This document shows, piece after piece, positions 27,384 to 36,311 of a stretch of 64,000 nt of DNA (the stretch's first letter is position 1; each line of letters starts with the position of its first letter). The notes beneath the pieces are model-generated. The model saw only the letters and a list, made by a program, of their open reading frames with translations. It did no database searches and was not told the origin of the DNA. The DNA is from Mesonia algae (GTDB taxonomy: Bacteria; Bacteroidota; Bacteroidia; Flavobacteriales; Flavobacteriaceae). The translations under genes were made by a program, and so were the position numbers. The stretch covers positions 330,574 through 394,573 of the forward strand of contig NZ_QKYV01000001.1 in assembly GCF_003253545.1 (NCBI RefSeq). Direction: 5' to 3'.

Positions 27384-29744
27384 TTATAATACGTATCTAA
27401 TTTTACCAGTAAAGCTTCTACCGGGTTTCTGTAAACTAAAATTATCATACATTTTCTGATCGAAAATATTTCTGCATTCTAGTGTAAATTGAAATTTATC
27501 AACTTTTAAAGAAGCATTCATATCGTGAGATATTTGCTCTGGAATACCAAATTTACCTTCACCTCCTAAACTTGGCCAATAACGATAAAATGCGTGTACA
27601 TAAGTTAGGTTGTAATCTAAACTCAGTACATTTTCTTTCCCTAACACATTATTAATATTGTAAGAGATATTTCCATTTCCATACAAGTAAGGCATATTTG
27701 GTATTCTATCTTTATAGACAATACTCTCTATAGTTTGGCCGTCTTCAAACTGTGTATTGTTTCTCAAATCTTGATAAGTTACGTTTGCTCCAACTAATAA
27801 TCTATTATTGTAATTGTACCTTACTTGCGCTTCTACACCCAAATTTGTAGCATCTGCAAGGTTATCCATTACTTGATATACTTGATTATTATTTAATGTA
27901 GGTCTTATAAAATCTTTTGAGTCTCTATAGAAAACTGTTCCGTCTATATTTACAAGATGTTTTACAGAGCCTAGATTAAACCAATATCCCGCTCCTACAT
28001 TAAAATTATTACTAGTCTCTGGTTTTAAATCTGTATTACCTAAAAGTAACACTCCGCCATCTCCATAAATTTCTTCTGGCAATGCTAGTCGAAAACTTTT
28101 TTCATAAGATGCTTTTACTTGTAGATTTTCTGTAAAGAAATAAGTAGCCGCAGCTCCGTACCCAAAATCATTAAAATTATCTTCTTGGTAACGATATGCT
28201 ACATCTCCATAATCTCCCGTAGGGTTATAAGACTCTTCAAATTTATTTAGTTGATTATAGTTTTTAAGAAATCCAGTAGCATTCCAATCTCCGCCTACAT
28301 AACTATACGCTAGACCTAAAACATTTTTTTGCGATTTTTGTGGATCATCATAAACTTGAGCCTCATCATTTAAATAATTCCACTGTTTTCTATCAAATGT
28401 GTTGAAGCTATTACTTACAGAAATAGCGTGTTTTTCATTTATTTTATAATCTGCGCTTGCTACTACAATCCCGTTGTTATTCTGAAATTCTAAATCTGTA
28501 TAACTCAATTCTCCACCAGGAGTATCTTCTTCTTTAAAATCACCAAACCAATTATACCTCCTATTTAAAGTATCTATTACTCTTTCTTTCCCTAGATTAT
28601 AATTTGCACTAAGTTTAACATCCAACCCTTTAGTAAATAAGTCTTTTTTAACATACCTAAGGCTTGGCATAATTATATTTCCTTTAGTATGCCTTGCTCC
28701 ATAAACGGCTACCAATCTAGCTCCTGTCTGTATTTCTTTATAGTTTTGACCTAACGTAACTCCAAATAAAAGTTGATCTGCAAATGATTTTTTAACCCAA
28801 CCAAATTTCCCTATAAAAGTTTCATTATGATATTGATCGTGAAAACGTTCTAATTTTTGATCTCTAAAATATTCTCCCGTTTTAAGGTCTGCAGCATCTA
28901 CAGTAACTTTATAATTATTATCTGAAAAATTTTGAAAAGCATTAATTTGTATGGTAAAATCATTTTTGTCTACAAAAACGGCATTTACATTAGTACGGTG
29001 AGTGTTGAATGAACCATAAGAATAAGAAAGGTCTAAATAATTTTCATCATAAGTATTGGTTACTATATTTATTGCTCCACCTAATGCATCTGATCCTAAG
29101 GAAACAGGAACAACACCTTTAAAAACCTCTACTCGTTCCGCTAAGTTTATTGGTAAATTATTTAATTGAAAAGAACTTCCAAAATTCTCCATAGGTATAC
29201 CATCTATAAAAACCTTTACTTGATTACCTCTAAAACCATTCATAGATAATTGCATTCTAGAACCTACTCCGCCATTTTCTCTTATTCTAATTCCTGAAAC
29301 TCGATCTAAAGCGTGACCAACATCTAGCGTAGTATTATGTAATTTAGTAGCATCTACCACATCTACATTATATGCTAAAGCTTCTATTTCTTGAATTTTA
29401 CTTTTAGCAGAAATAGTTACCTCTTCTAAATCGTAACCTATCTTGAGTTCTACATCTTTAACTTCAGTACGTGATGACTTTATAGATATTTTCTCTGAAT
29501 AAGTTTGAAAACCAACGAAAGATATTTCTAATGTATAAGTCCCTTCAAAGTTACCTTTAAGACTAAAATTCCCGTTTTCATCGGTCATTGTACCTTTAGA
29601 TATTTCTTTAAGACTGACACTTGCTCCCAATACGGGAAGTTGATTCTCATCTAATACTTTTCCTGTAATGACAGAGGATTGCCCATACATTAATGACAAA
29701 GCAAAGAATAACAGTGTGGTTACGTAATACGATTTATATTGCAT
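27384..29744 (-). CDS. TonB-dependent receptor (iron/siderophore type)
   Basis: The 786-residue outer-membrane protein has a signal peptide (MYGQSS, about residue 21), a carboxypeptidase-like CarboxypepD_reg domain (about 25-105: ITGKVLDENQLPVLGASV), a plug (about 115-230: RVSGIRIRENGG..MNGFRGNQVKVFIDGIPM) and a 22-strand barrel with many aromatic turns ending in LQKPGRSFTGKIRYVL. The neighbours DUF4374 and PepSY point to ferric-siderophore or heme uptake rather than glycan import, as there is no SusD gene. The exact ligand cannot be told. Confidence 0.92.
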   Translation of the reverse strand: MQYKSYYVTTLLFFALSLMYGQSSVITGKVLDENQLPVLGASVSLKEISKGTMTDENGNFSLKGNFEGTYTLEISFVGFQTYSEKISIKSSRTEVKDVELKIGYDLEEVTISAKSKIQEIEALAYNVDVVDATKLHNTTLDVGHALDRVSGIRIRENGGVGSRMQLSMNGFRGNQVKVFIDGIPMENFGSSFQLNNLPINLAERVEVFKGVVPVSLGSDALGGAINIVTNTYDENYLDLSYSYGSFNTHRTNVNAVFVDKNDFTIQINAFQNFSDNNYKVTVDAADLKTGEYFRDQKLERFHDQYHNETFIGKFGWVKKSFADQLLFGVTLGQNYKEIQTGARLVAVYGARHTKGNIIMPSLRYVKKDLFTKGLDVKLSANYNLGKERVIDTLNRRYNWFGDFKEEDTPGGELSYTDLEFQNNNGIVVASADYKINEKHAISVSNSFNTFDRKQWNYLNDEAQVYDDPQKSQKNVLGLAYSYVGGDWNATGFLKNYNQLNKFEESYNPTGDYGDVAYRYQEDNFNDFGYGAAATYFFTENLQVKASYEKSFRLALPEEIYGDGGVLLLGNTDLKPETSNNFNVGAGYWFNLGSVKHLVNIDGTVFYRDSKDFIRPTLNNNQVYQVMDNLADATNLGVEAQVRYNYNNRLLVGANVTYQDLRNNTQFEDGQTIESIVYKDRIPNMPYLYGNGNISYNINNVLGKENVLSLDYNLTYVHAFYRYWPSLGGEGKFGIPEQISHDMNASLKVDKFQFTLECRNIFDQKMYDNFSLQKPGRSFTGKIRYVL

Positions 29745-30153
29745 TGGTTAGATTAAGCTTATTAAGACTTATTATAAATTATTTGCAAATATAATTCGAG
29801 GTTAGATCTTAACAAGATTAAATCTAAATAACTTTGATTGTATTTTTAGATAGTATTTTAGAAAGCTATAATTTTATCTGATAGATCTTTTACATTTGTG
29901 GATGCTCTACTCTACCGAATCAAGATTAAATTTCAGACAGAATTATTAATTGATTATATCAATAAAAGAAAATGATGGGCGTAAAAACATCTCAATAATC
30001 TGAAAGGCATTAAGGCTTAGGAAGAAATGTGATTTTTAAAAATTTAATACTTTTTCAGTGATAACGGTTTTTTAATAATAGATAAAGTATTTTAAGATTT
30101 TTATACCTCAAGCAATCAAGAGATTAAATTAAAAGCTTAGAGTCACAATAAAG
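29745..30153. other. 409-bp intergenic region upstream of the TonB receptor
   Basis: AT-rich DNA between the TonB receptor start (minus) and the stop of the minus-strand gene at 30154. Beyond the promoter at 29786-29815 I see no ORF over about 15 codons, no tRNA and no clear hairpin. A short degenerate frame at 29980-30010 does not resemble a known protein. Confidence 0.5.
29786..29815 (-). promoter_or_regulatory. Promoter of the TonB receptor operon with overlapping palindrome
   Basis: TTG (29815-29813) is 19 bp upstream of TATATTTG (29793-29786) on the minus strand, leaving a leader of about 36 nt. A perfect 10-bp palindrome ATTTGCAAAT (29782-29791) covers the -7 box, so a regulator bound there would block transcription. 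Confidence 0.6.
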
Positions 30154-30510
30154 TTACTTAATATATCCCTTCTCTACAAAGTATTGTACAATAGCTTCTT
30201 TCATCATTACCGATTGTTCTCCTGGTTTTAAAACAGGTAAGTTTTCTATGGTATTGTAATGCGGCCATCCATCATCATCTATATAATCAAACTCATAATA
30301 ACCATAAGGCTCTAATAGTCTACATATAGCAATATGCATAAGATCTACTTTATGATCTTTTTTAAACTTTCTATGAATTTGTCCTAATTCCTGAACTCCA
30401 ATTAGATATATAATAGCATCGAGATCTAGAGTTTCTCCATCGGCAAATTGATTAGATAATTTTGCCTGTACAGTCTCCCATCTCATCTTTAATTCTTCGT
30501 CTCTTATCAT
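30154..30510 (-). CDS. Conserved hypothetical protein, leaderless
   Basis: The 118-residue product (MIRDEELKMRWETVQAKLS) is acidic and has no signal peptide or membrane span. There is an aromatic-acidic stretch YGYYEFDYIDDDGWPHY near residue 70-86. I recognise no domain. Its ATG follows the -7 box TATCTTTG by exactly four bases, so the message is probably leaderless. It diverges from cvpA. Confidence 0.78.
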   Translation of the reverse strand: MIRDEELKMRWETVQAKLSNQFADGETLDLDAIIYLIGVQELGQIHRKFKKDHKVDLMHIAICRLLEPYGYYEFDYIDDDGWPHYNTIENLPVLKPGEQSVMMKEAIVQYFVEKGYIK

Positions 30511-30514
30511 ATCG

Positions 30515-30522
30515 CAAAGATA
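30515..30522 (-). promoter_or_regulatory. Promoter box giving a leaderless transcript of the gene at 30154
   Basis: The minus strand reads TATCTTTG, then CGAT, then ATG. Four bases between box and start would put the start codon at about +1. Confidence 0.6.
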
Positions 30523-30546
30523 AGAACTTACTTTTTTAAATTAAGC

Positions 30547-30554
30547 TATATTTG
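30547..30554 (+). promoter_or_regulatory. Promoter box giving a leaderless transcript of cvpA
   Basis: The plus strand reads TATATTTG, then AGGT, then ATG, the same geometry as the divergent box at 30515-30522. The AGG is too close to the ATG to serve as a normal ribosome binding site. Confidence 0.6.
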
Positions 30555-30558
30555 AGGT

Positions 30559-31071
30559 ATGAATGTTATAGATATTATTTTAGGGATTATACTTCTTTTT
30601 GGACTTATTAGAGGGGTAATGAGAGGATTTATTATTGAGCTTGCTTCCTTGGTTGCTTTAATTGTAGGTATTTACGGAGCCATACATTTTAGTTATTTTG
30701 CTTTTGAATTTTTACAGAACCAGTTTGATTGGGATGAACAATATATACAGCTTACAGCATTTGCAATCACCTTCATTCTCATTGTAATTTTTGTATTGTT
30801 AATTGGAAAACTACTCACCAAACTTGTTGGAGCTATAGCTTTAGGTATTGTTAACCGCATACTTGGTGGGCTTTTTGGGATTTTAAAAATGGCATTTATA
30901 ACTAGTGTTCTTATAATGTTTATAAGCAGTTTTAATGATAAGGCCAATTTTATTGAAAAAGAGAAATTAGAAAAATCTATATTATACAATCCTATTGAAC
31001 TTATTGCTCCTACATTTTTACCTCAGATACTTAGCAAAGTAAGTCTAGAAATGGAAGAAAGTGATTTATAA
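30559..31071 (+). CDS. cvpA: CvpA family membrane protein
   Basis: The 170-residue protein has four hydrophobic segments and the CvpA motif DIILGIILLFGLIRGVMRGFIIELASL at the start, with GKLLTKLVGAIALGIVNRILGGLFGILK in the second half. In Enterobacteria CvpA is tied to colicin V production and envelope stress; the role in flavobacteria is not established. It is divergent from the gene at 30154 and ends with a strong bidirectional terminator. Confidence 0.9.
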   Translation: MNVIDIILGIILLFGLIRGVMRGFIIELASLVALIVGIYGAIHFSYFAFEFLQNQFDWDEQYIQLTAFAITFILIVIFVLLIGKLLTKLVGAIALGIVNRILGGLFGILKMAFITSVLIMFISSFNDKANFIEKEKLEKSILYNPIELIAPTFLPQILSKVSLEMEESDL

Positions 31072-31073
31072 AC

Positions 31074-31102
31074 AAAAGAGACCGTATAAAACGGTCTCTT
31101 TT
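31074..31102. terminator. Bidirectional terminator between cvpA and the carbonic anhydrase gene
   Basis: AAAAGAGACCGT and ACGGTCTCTTTT form a perfect 12-bp stem with an ATAAA loop, with T-runs on both strands. Confidence 0.9.
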
Positions 31103-31121
31103 ATTTATAAATTTCAATGAA

Positions 31122-31760
31122 TTAGAAATTTAATTGGTACACCTTATCTAGGTCTTTATTGTTGCTTAGGTTAACACCTAAATCATTTACTATACCAGTT
31201 CCTATACCATAAGCCCAACCATGAACAGTTAAATTTTGCTTATTTTTCCAAGCATTTTGAACAATCGATGTTTCTGCTAAGTCATAAACTTGTTCTTGTA
31301 CATTAAGCTCTACAAATTTATCCCAACGCTTATCCTCATCTTCAATACTTTCTAATTCTTTTTTGTGTAACATATAAACATCTTTTATATGTCGTACCCA
31401 ATTATCAATTAAACCAATAGATTGATTACCCATAGCAGCTTTAACCCCACCACAACCGTAATGACCACACACAATAATGTGTTCTACCTTTAATGCGTTT
31501 ACAGCATAATCTACCACACTCAACATATTCATATCAGTATGTACTACCATATTGGCAATATTACGATGAACGAATACTTCTCCTGGTTCAGCTCCAATAA
31601 TTTCGTTTGCAGGTACACGACTATCTGCACATCCAATCCATAATAAAGGAGGCTTTTGACCATCCTCTAATTTTTTAAAATAATTTTTATCTTCAGATAA
31701 TTTTGTATTTACCCAACTTTTATTATTATCTAATATCTTTTTATAAAATTCTTTACTCAT
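31122..31760 (-). CDS. Beta-carbonic anhydrase
   Basis: The enzyme interconverts CO2 and bicarbonate. The 212-residue sequence has zinc ligands Cys44, His100 and Cys103, with the Asp46-Arg48 dyad in CADSRVP and the HYGCGG loop, as in the plant/Can type of beta-CA. The SulP gene ends 12 bp before its start, so the two are likely one transcript. The pair would import bicarbonate and keep it in balance with CO2 in the cytoplasm. Confidence 0.96.
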   Translation of the reverse strand: MSKEFYKKILDNNKSWVNTKLSEDKNYFKKLEDGQKPPLLWIGCADSRVPANEIIGAEPGEVFVHRNIANMVVHTDMNMLSVVDYAVNALKVEHIIVCGHYGCGGVKAAMGNQSIGLIDNWVRHIKDVYMLHKKELESIEDEDKRWDKFVELNVQEQVYDLAETSIVQNAWKNKQNLTVHGWAYGIGTGIVNDLGVNLSNNKDLDKVYQLNF

Positions 31761-31772
31761 AATTATATATTT

Positions 31773-33353
31773 TTAAGCTATTTGTTTTTTTTCTTTTTCG
31801 AAAAACTCTTTGTAACTAGACGGGTTTTCAATAGTCCCTCTTTCTGAAATTATTTTAATCGTAATATTCTTCTCTTTGGCTCGTACAGAAAATTCGTCAA
31901 GAATTTCTACGATGTCATGATCTAGATTCTTTGTTTTAGTAACGTCTAATTCTAGGTAAGCGTTTTCTGGCAAACTATGAAGTTCTCTTGAAATAGCTCC
32001 TTTGTTTAAGAAAGTTACTTCTTCCGCTAAGGTCATTTTAAACTTACCATCATTTACATCGTACCCTTCTTTATGTAAGAAGTGTGAATTCTTATAACTG
32101 TTAAGCAAGATAACAATTATACCTACAGCAAGTCCTAATCCTATTCCTATTAACAAATCTGTAAATACAATACCTACTATAGTTACAATAAATGGAATAA
32201 ATTGACTTTTTCCTAAGCTAAACATTTGTTTAAACAATGCTGGTTTTGCCAATTTATAACCTACAATTAATAAAATAGCGGCCAAAACTGCTAATGGTAT
32301 TTTATTTAATAGAAACGGAATTGTAATCACGGACAATAGAATTAAGAAACCGTGAAAAATAGCAGAAAATTTTGATTGTCCTCCTGATTGAATATTAGCA
32401 GAGCTTCTTACAATTACTTGAGTAATTGGTAAACCACCAATAAGTCCTGAAACTATGTTTCCTGTTCCTTGCGCAAAAAGTTCTCTGTTAGTCGGAGTTA
32501 TACGCTTTTGCGGATCTAATTTATCTGTAGCTTCTACACATAATAAGGTTTCTAAACTCGCTACAATGGCAATAGTAGCTCCTGCAATCCAAATTTGAGG
32601 ATTAGTGATAGCTCCAAAATTAGGAAAGGTAAACTGACCAAAAAAATCTGCTGCACTTTCTGGTACAGGAACTTGTACTAAATGCTCTGGAGAGATCGCT
32701 AAATTTCCGCTCCCTACCATGGTAATTTGATAAATAACTCCTGCAGCTACAGCTACTAATGGTCCAGGGATAATCGTAAAAATCTTATGTTTTTTGCTTA
32801 ATACTTTTTCCCATAATAATAAGATTATTAAAGAAATTACTGTCACCAAAATCGCACCTGGAGAAACATAATCTAACATATTTATAAGCTCAGAAAAGGT
32901 GTTTTCTCCATCAGCTTGAGAAAAAGCTAAGTCTCCCTCATAATCCTTATCATAACCAAAAGCGTGAGGTATCTGTTTTAAAAATATAATGATACCAATA
33001 CCTGCCAGCATTCCTTTAATTACCGAAGAAGGAAAATAATATCCAATAACTCCAGCTTTTAAAACACCTAATAATAACTGTAAAACACCTCCAATAACTA
33101 CAGCAACTAGAAAGTTTTCAAAACCTAATGATGCAATTGCTCCAAGAACAATTACTGCAAGTCCTGCTGCTGGACCACTCACTCCTAATTGAGAGCCACT
33201 AATAGATCCTACTACAATTCCTCCTACGATTCCTGCAATTAATCCAGAAAAAAGAGGAGCTCCACTCGCTAATGCAATTCCTAAACATAAAGGAAGTGCA
33301 ACAAAAAAGACCACCACACTAGCGGGTATGTCTTTGTTTAAATTTTTAAACAT
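31773..33353 (-). CDS. SulP family anion (likely bicarbonate) transporter
   Basis: The 526-residue protein (ATG at 33353, MFKNLNKDIPASVVVFFVALPLCLG) has about ten to twelve membrane spans and a C-terminal STAS domain (about residues 440-526). The sequence LFAQGTGNIVSGLIGGLPIT is the SulP signature. A carbonic anhydrase gene follows by 12 bp, which argues for bicarbonate as the substrate, as in BicA-like proteins, rather than sulfate; this is inference. An in-frame extension upstream to 33395 is not needed. Confidence 0.9.
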   Translation of the reverse strand: MFKNLNKDIPASVVVFFVALPLCLGIALASGAPLFSGLIAGIVGGIVVGSISGSQLGVSGPAAGLAVIVLGAIASLGFENFLVAVVIGGVLQLLLGVLKAGVIGYYFPSSVIKGMLAGIGIIIFLKQIPHAFGYDKDYEGDLAFSQADGENTFSELINMLDYVSPGAILVTVISLIILLLWEKVLSKKHKIFTIIPGPLVAVAAGVIYQITMVGSGNLAISPEHLVQVPVPESAADFFGQFTFPNFGAITNPQIWIAGATIAIVASLETLLCVEATDKLDPQKRITPTNRELFAQGTGNIVSGLIGGLPITQVIVRSSANIQSGGQSKFSAIFHGFLILLSVITIPFLLNKIPLAVLAAILLIVGYKLAKPALFKQMFSLGKSQFIPFIVTIVGIVFTDLLIGIGLGLAVGIIVILLNSYKNSHFLHKEGYDVNDGKFKMTLAEEVTFLNKGAISRELHSLPENAYLELDVTKTKNLDHDIVEILDEFSVRAKEKNITIKIISERGTIENPSSYKEFFEKEKKQIA

Positions 33354-33424
33354 AATAATGTATGAATTTTTAGAGGTATTAGAAAAACACCTCAACTTAA
33401 TTTTAAAATAATTTTACGGAAAAA

Positions 33425-33730
33425 TTAAGCTAATTCGGGGGGAGGAGAAACCAGTTTACTATGTACAGAAGAGGTTCCCAGTAAATAAAAGAAGTTAAAT
33501 GAAATTTTAGTTTGATCAAAAAATGTAAAATCATTAAAAGTTTTAGGAACTAATTTCCAATTAATATTGGAAGAACCTTCTTTTTCTCCTTTATGATTTT
33601 CTTCTTCTTCGGCTAAACTAAAAACATAAGAAACATCTGCATCACGCTCAATTAGCGTCACAACCGTAGGTGTAGCAAGAAATGCTAAAAATACGCTTAT
33701 AAAAAAATATGCAAATAACTTCATGTTCAT
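33425..33730 (-). CDS. Small exported or membrane-linked protein upstream of SulP
   Basis: The 101-residue product starts MNMKLFAYFFISVFLAFLATPTVVTLIERD (a second ATG at codon 3 is equally likely) and has one hydrophobic N-terminal segment of about 20 residues, then a charged part with EEEENHKGEKEG. The hydrophobic segment may act as an uncleaved anchor or signal peptide. I do not recognise a family. It has its own promoter box 12 nt upstream and precedes SulP by 71 bp, so it is probably co-transcribed with SulP and carbonic anhydrase. Confidence 0.72.
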   Translation of the reverse strand: MNMKLFAYFFISVFLAFLATPTVVTLIERDADVSYVFSLAEEEENHKGEKEGSSNINWKLVPKTFNDFTFFDQTKISFNFFYLLGTSSVHSKLVSPPPELA

Positions 33731-33741
33731 TTATTGTTTTG

Positions 33742-33749
33742 CAAAAATA
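33742..33749 (-). promoter_or_regulatory. Candidate -7 box for the SulP-carbonic anhydrase group
   Basis: The minus strand reads TATTTTTG 11 nt before the ATG at 33730. It separates this group from the Bat operon that ends at 33792. Confidence 0.55.
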
Positions 33750-33791
33750 CTATTTTTTAAATTTCCTAATGTTAAATCGTTATTAAATATA

Positions 33792-34544
33792 TCACAAGGC
33801 TTTTAAAGACTCTTGTTTTAACCAGCCCTGCCTACCGTCACTTATCTCTAGCTTATAAAAACCATTAAAACTATCTAGTAATTTTACTTTTGTGCCTTCG
33901 TGTAGTAAAAAAGCTTCAGAAGCTTTAGGGTTAGGCTCTGCTTTAATAGAAGCTTCTTCAGAAAAAACAATGGCAAAGTTTTCATTCGATGTATTATTTT
34001 GCTGAATAAAAGAAAAAGTAAATGAAAAAATAAATAATATAACTCCTAGTATGGAAGCTGTAAATAAAATTCGTTTAGTTATAGATTTTTCTGAAAAGTA
34101 ATACCCAATAAAAAATACAACGAAAATCAAAATACTTATCACAGCAATTTGTGCCCACCCGTCTGCACTAAATGAGCCAATCGTATTTTCTTTAATTTTT
34201 TGAAATCCTGTAGGTGCTGTTTTTTCAATCGCATCTATTGTCATGTTATTGGCAAACACTAAATTATTTAGTGCGTCCTCATGATTAGGGTCTAATTTTA
34301 ACGCCTTTTCATAATAGTAAATACTTGGGGCAATATGATCTAATTTATAATGGGCATTAGCCATATTATAATACAATGCGACTGACTCTTGCTTTCCCTC
34401 TAAAATCTGTTCATACTTACTAATGGCGGCTTCATAATTTCCGTTAGCATAATCTTGGGTAGCTTTTTCAAAAGTAGTCTTATAATCTTGCCCTAACACA
34501 CTTATAGAAAAGCTCAAAAAGCAAAGGAATAATATCTTTTTCAT
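33792..34544 (-). CDS. batE: Aerotolerance protein BatE (TPR and SH3-like)
   Basis: The 250-residue protein has a signal peptide (about 1-18), two or three TPR units (about 20-100: YYNMANAHYKLDHIAPSIYYYEKALKLDPNHEDALNNL), two membrane spans (about 132-150 and 160-180) and a C-terminal bacterial SH3-like domain (about 195-250). This is the BatE layout. It is the last gene of the Bat operon, 3 bp after batD. The Bat proteins are linked to oxygen tolerance in Bacteroides and probably form a membrane complex with the MoxR ATPase. Confidence 0.88.
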   Translation of the reverse strand: MKKILFLCFLSFSISVLGQDYKTTFEKATQDYANGNYEAAISKYEQILEGKQESVALYYNMANAHYKLDHIAPSIYYYEKALKLDPNHEDALNNLVFANNMTIDAIEKTAPTGFQKIKENTIGSFSADGWAQIAVISILIFVVFFIGYYFSEKSITKRILFTASILGVILFIFSFTFSFIQQNNTSNENFAIVFSEEASIKAEPNPKASEAFLLHEGTKVKLLDSFNGFYKLEISDGRQGWLKQESLKAL

Positions 34545-34547
34545 GAC

Positions 34548-36311
34548 TTAAAGGTCTTTATCTATTGAGGATAATACTTGAGCAGCTTTTTCATAATCTT
34601 GCTCCATAGAGGCTTGAGATGACGGACTATATCTTGCCATTTCACAATTTTGTAGTAACTGGATAAAATCATTTATAGTCATCTCTTTAATCCCTTTTTC
34701 TCTTAAGATCACCTTAATTCTATCCTTACTCATTTCACTAGTTTGAATAGACAGCTTTGCCTTTAGGAAGTTGTGTAAAGATTTTTCTAGAGCTAAGTAA
34801 AATGCACTTGGATTACCAATATTCTTCTTAGCTTCAGAAAGGTATTTTTTGGCTAATTTATCTGCCTTTTTAACTCGATTACCTGCTACATCATTCAATC
34901 TTTCTTTTCTTTTCTTACCAAATAATATGGTCAAAGGAATAGCGAGAAGAGGTAATAATATTAATAACCAAAACCACAAGCTTTTAAAGAATCCTTTTTC
35001 TCCTATAGGTTTTAAATTAGCGTCTAATTGAATGTACCTAAATTGGTTTCCTTTAGATATTACTTCTTGCTTATTTGAAGTACTTGCTGTAGAATTATTA
35101 GGCACAGAAGCCACTGGGCCATTTTCTACATTTATCATTAATTCTTTAGAGCTCAACACCTTGTAAGATTCACTATTTACATCAAAATAAGAGAAATTTA
35201 CTGGTTCTATTGGATATTTTCCTTTTTGCTGCGGAACTATCGTGTAGGTATCTGTAATACTACCAAAAACCCCATTATTATTAGTTCTCGTATCTTCAAT
35301 ATGTTCTGGCTCATAAACTTCAAGGGAAGCTGGTAAGCTTAATTTAGGTAATTGAAAAAGCATTAAATTCCCGTTACCGGAAACTTTTACTTTTGCCTCT
35401 AGAGATTCTGTAGCATCTAAGCTTTGTTTATTGGTGGTTACACTAAAATTGAAGCTTCCTACTGCTCCGGTAAAATTAGCTGGTTTACCCGTTTGCGGAA
35501 GCGGTTTTACCTCTATCTCTTTTGTACTTGCAGATATTCTTTTTTGTACCGTTTCATATAATCTTCTTCCAAAAATATCTCTACGATCTGAAGGCACTTC
35601 TACCGAAACCGATAAGGTTAAAGGTTCTATCGTAAGTTTACCTGTCTTTTGAGGATATAAAATTGTTTTTCTTAGCGCAACATAGCGGTAGGGTTCTCCC
35701 AAGTAAGTACCATCTTTAACATCTAATCTAGAAATATCTATATTCTCACTCCAAAAATCAGCAAATTTAGGATTATCTACTGGTCGCCACTGGCTCACAT
35801 TAATATCTGGACTTACATATAGAATGTATTCTACACTTATTCCTTCGTTTAAATACGGATTTTCATTAGAAACTTTGGTTACTAAATGAATACTTTGAGA
35901 AGCAATTATTTCTGCATTATTACCATCGGTTGGGGTATCTACTGCGGCAACAACATTTATATTAATAGGAGTGGTTTTGTAAGTCTTCCCTTCTATTAAA
36001 ATTTCAGCTTGTCCTATGGTAAATTTACCTCTCGCATTAGGTTGTAAATAATAACCGTAAGATTTTTGGTATGTTCTTTTACCATTGATCCAACTGTTGC
36101 TAATGGATTGATAAGGTCCTCCAACCACCGTAAAATTGGTGAAGTTTGGCGGGTTAAAATTATCCCCATCTTGATTCATTTTAAAATCTACACGTAGGCG
36201 TTCATTAACACCAATAGTGGTTCGGCTAACTTCTGCTTCAAATTTTACTTGTGCTAAAGTAATTTGGCAAATAAAAAAGCCGATTATAGCAACTACAAAC
36301 TTACTTTTCAT
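34548..36311 (-). CDS. batD: Aerotolerance protein BatD
   Basis: The 587-residue protein has a signal peptide (ITLAQ, about residue 21), several Ig-like beta domains in the periplasmic half (RTTIGVNERLRVDFKMNQ is the diagnostic BatD opening), a transmembrane span near residues 440-465 (SLWFWLLILLPLLAIPLTILF) and a cytoplasmic helical tail with TSEMSKDRIKVILREKGI. Its ATG overlaps the batC stop as TAATG. It belongs with batA-batE; the role is presumed to be in the same membrane complex. Confidence 0.9.
   Translation of the reverse strand: MKSKFVVAIIGFFICQITLAQVKFEAEVSRTTIGVNERLRVDFKMNQDGDNFNPPNFTNFTVVGGPYQSISNSWINGKRTYQKSYGYYLQPNARGKFTIGQAEILIEGKTYKTTPININVVAAVDTPTDGNNAEIIASQSIHLVTKVSNENPYLNEGISVEYILYVSPDINVSQWRPVDNPKFADFWSENIDISRLDVKDGTYLGEPYRYVALRKTILYPQKTGKLTIEPLTLSVSVEVPSDRRDIFGRRLYETVQKRISASTKEIEVKPLPQTGKPANFTGAVGSFNFSVTTNKQSLDATESLEAKVKVSGNGNLMLFQLPKLSLPASLEVYEPEHIEDTRTNNNGVFGSITDTYTIVPQQKGKYPIEPVNFSYFDVNSESYKVLSSKELMINVENGPVASVPNNSTASTSNKQEVISKGNQFRYIQLDANLKPIGEKGFFKSLWFWLLILLPLLAIPLTILFGKKRKERLNDVAGNRVKKADKLAKKYLSEAKKNIGNPSAFYLALEKSLHNFLKAKLSIQTSEMSKDRIKVILREKGIKEMTINDFIQLLQNCEMARYSPSSQASMEQDYEKAAQVLSSIDKDL

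Noticed and set aside
29745-30153. Possible small RNA or tRNA in the long intergenic gap
   Set aside because: No cloverleaf, terminator hairpin or conserved motif was seen; only the TonB receptor promoter can be supported.
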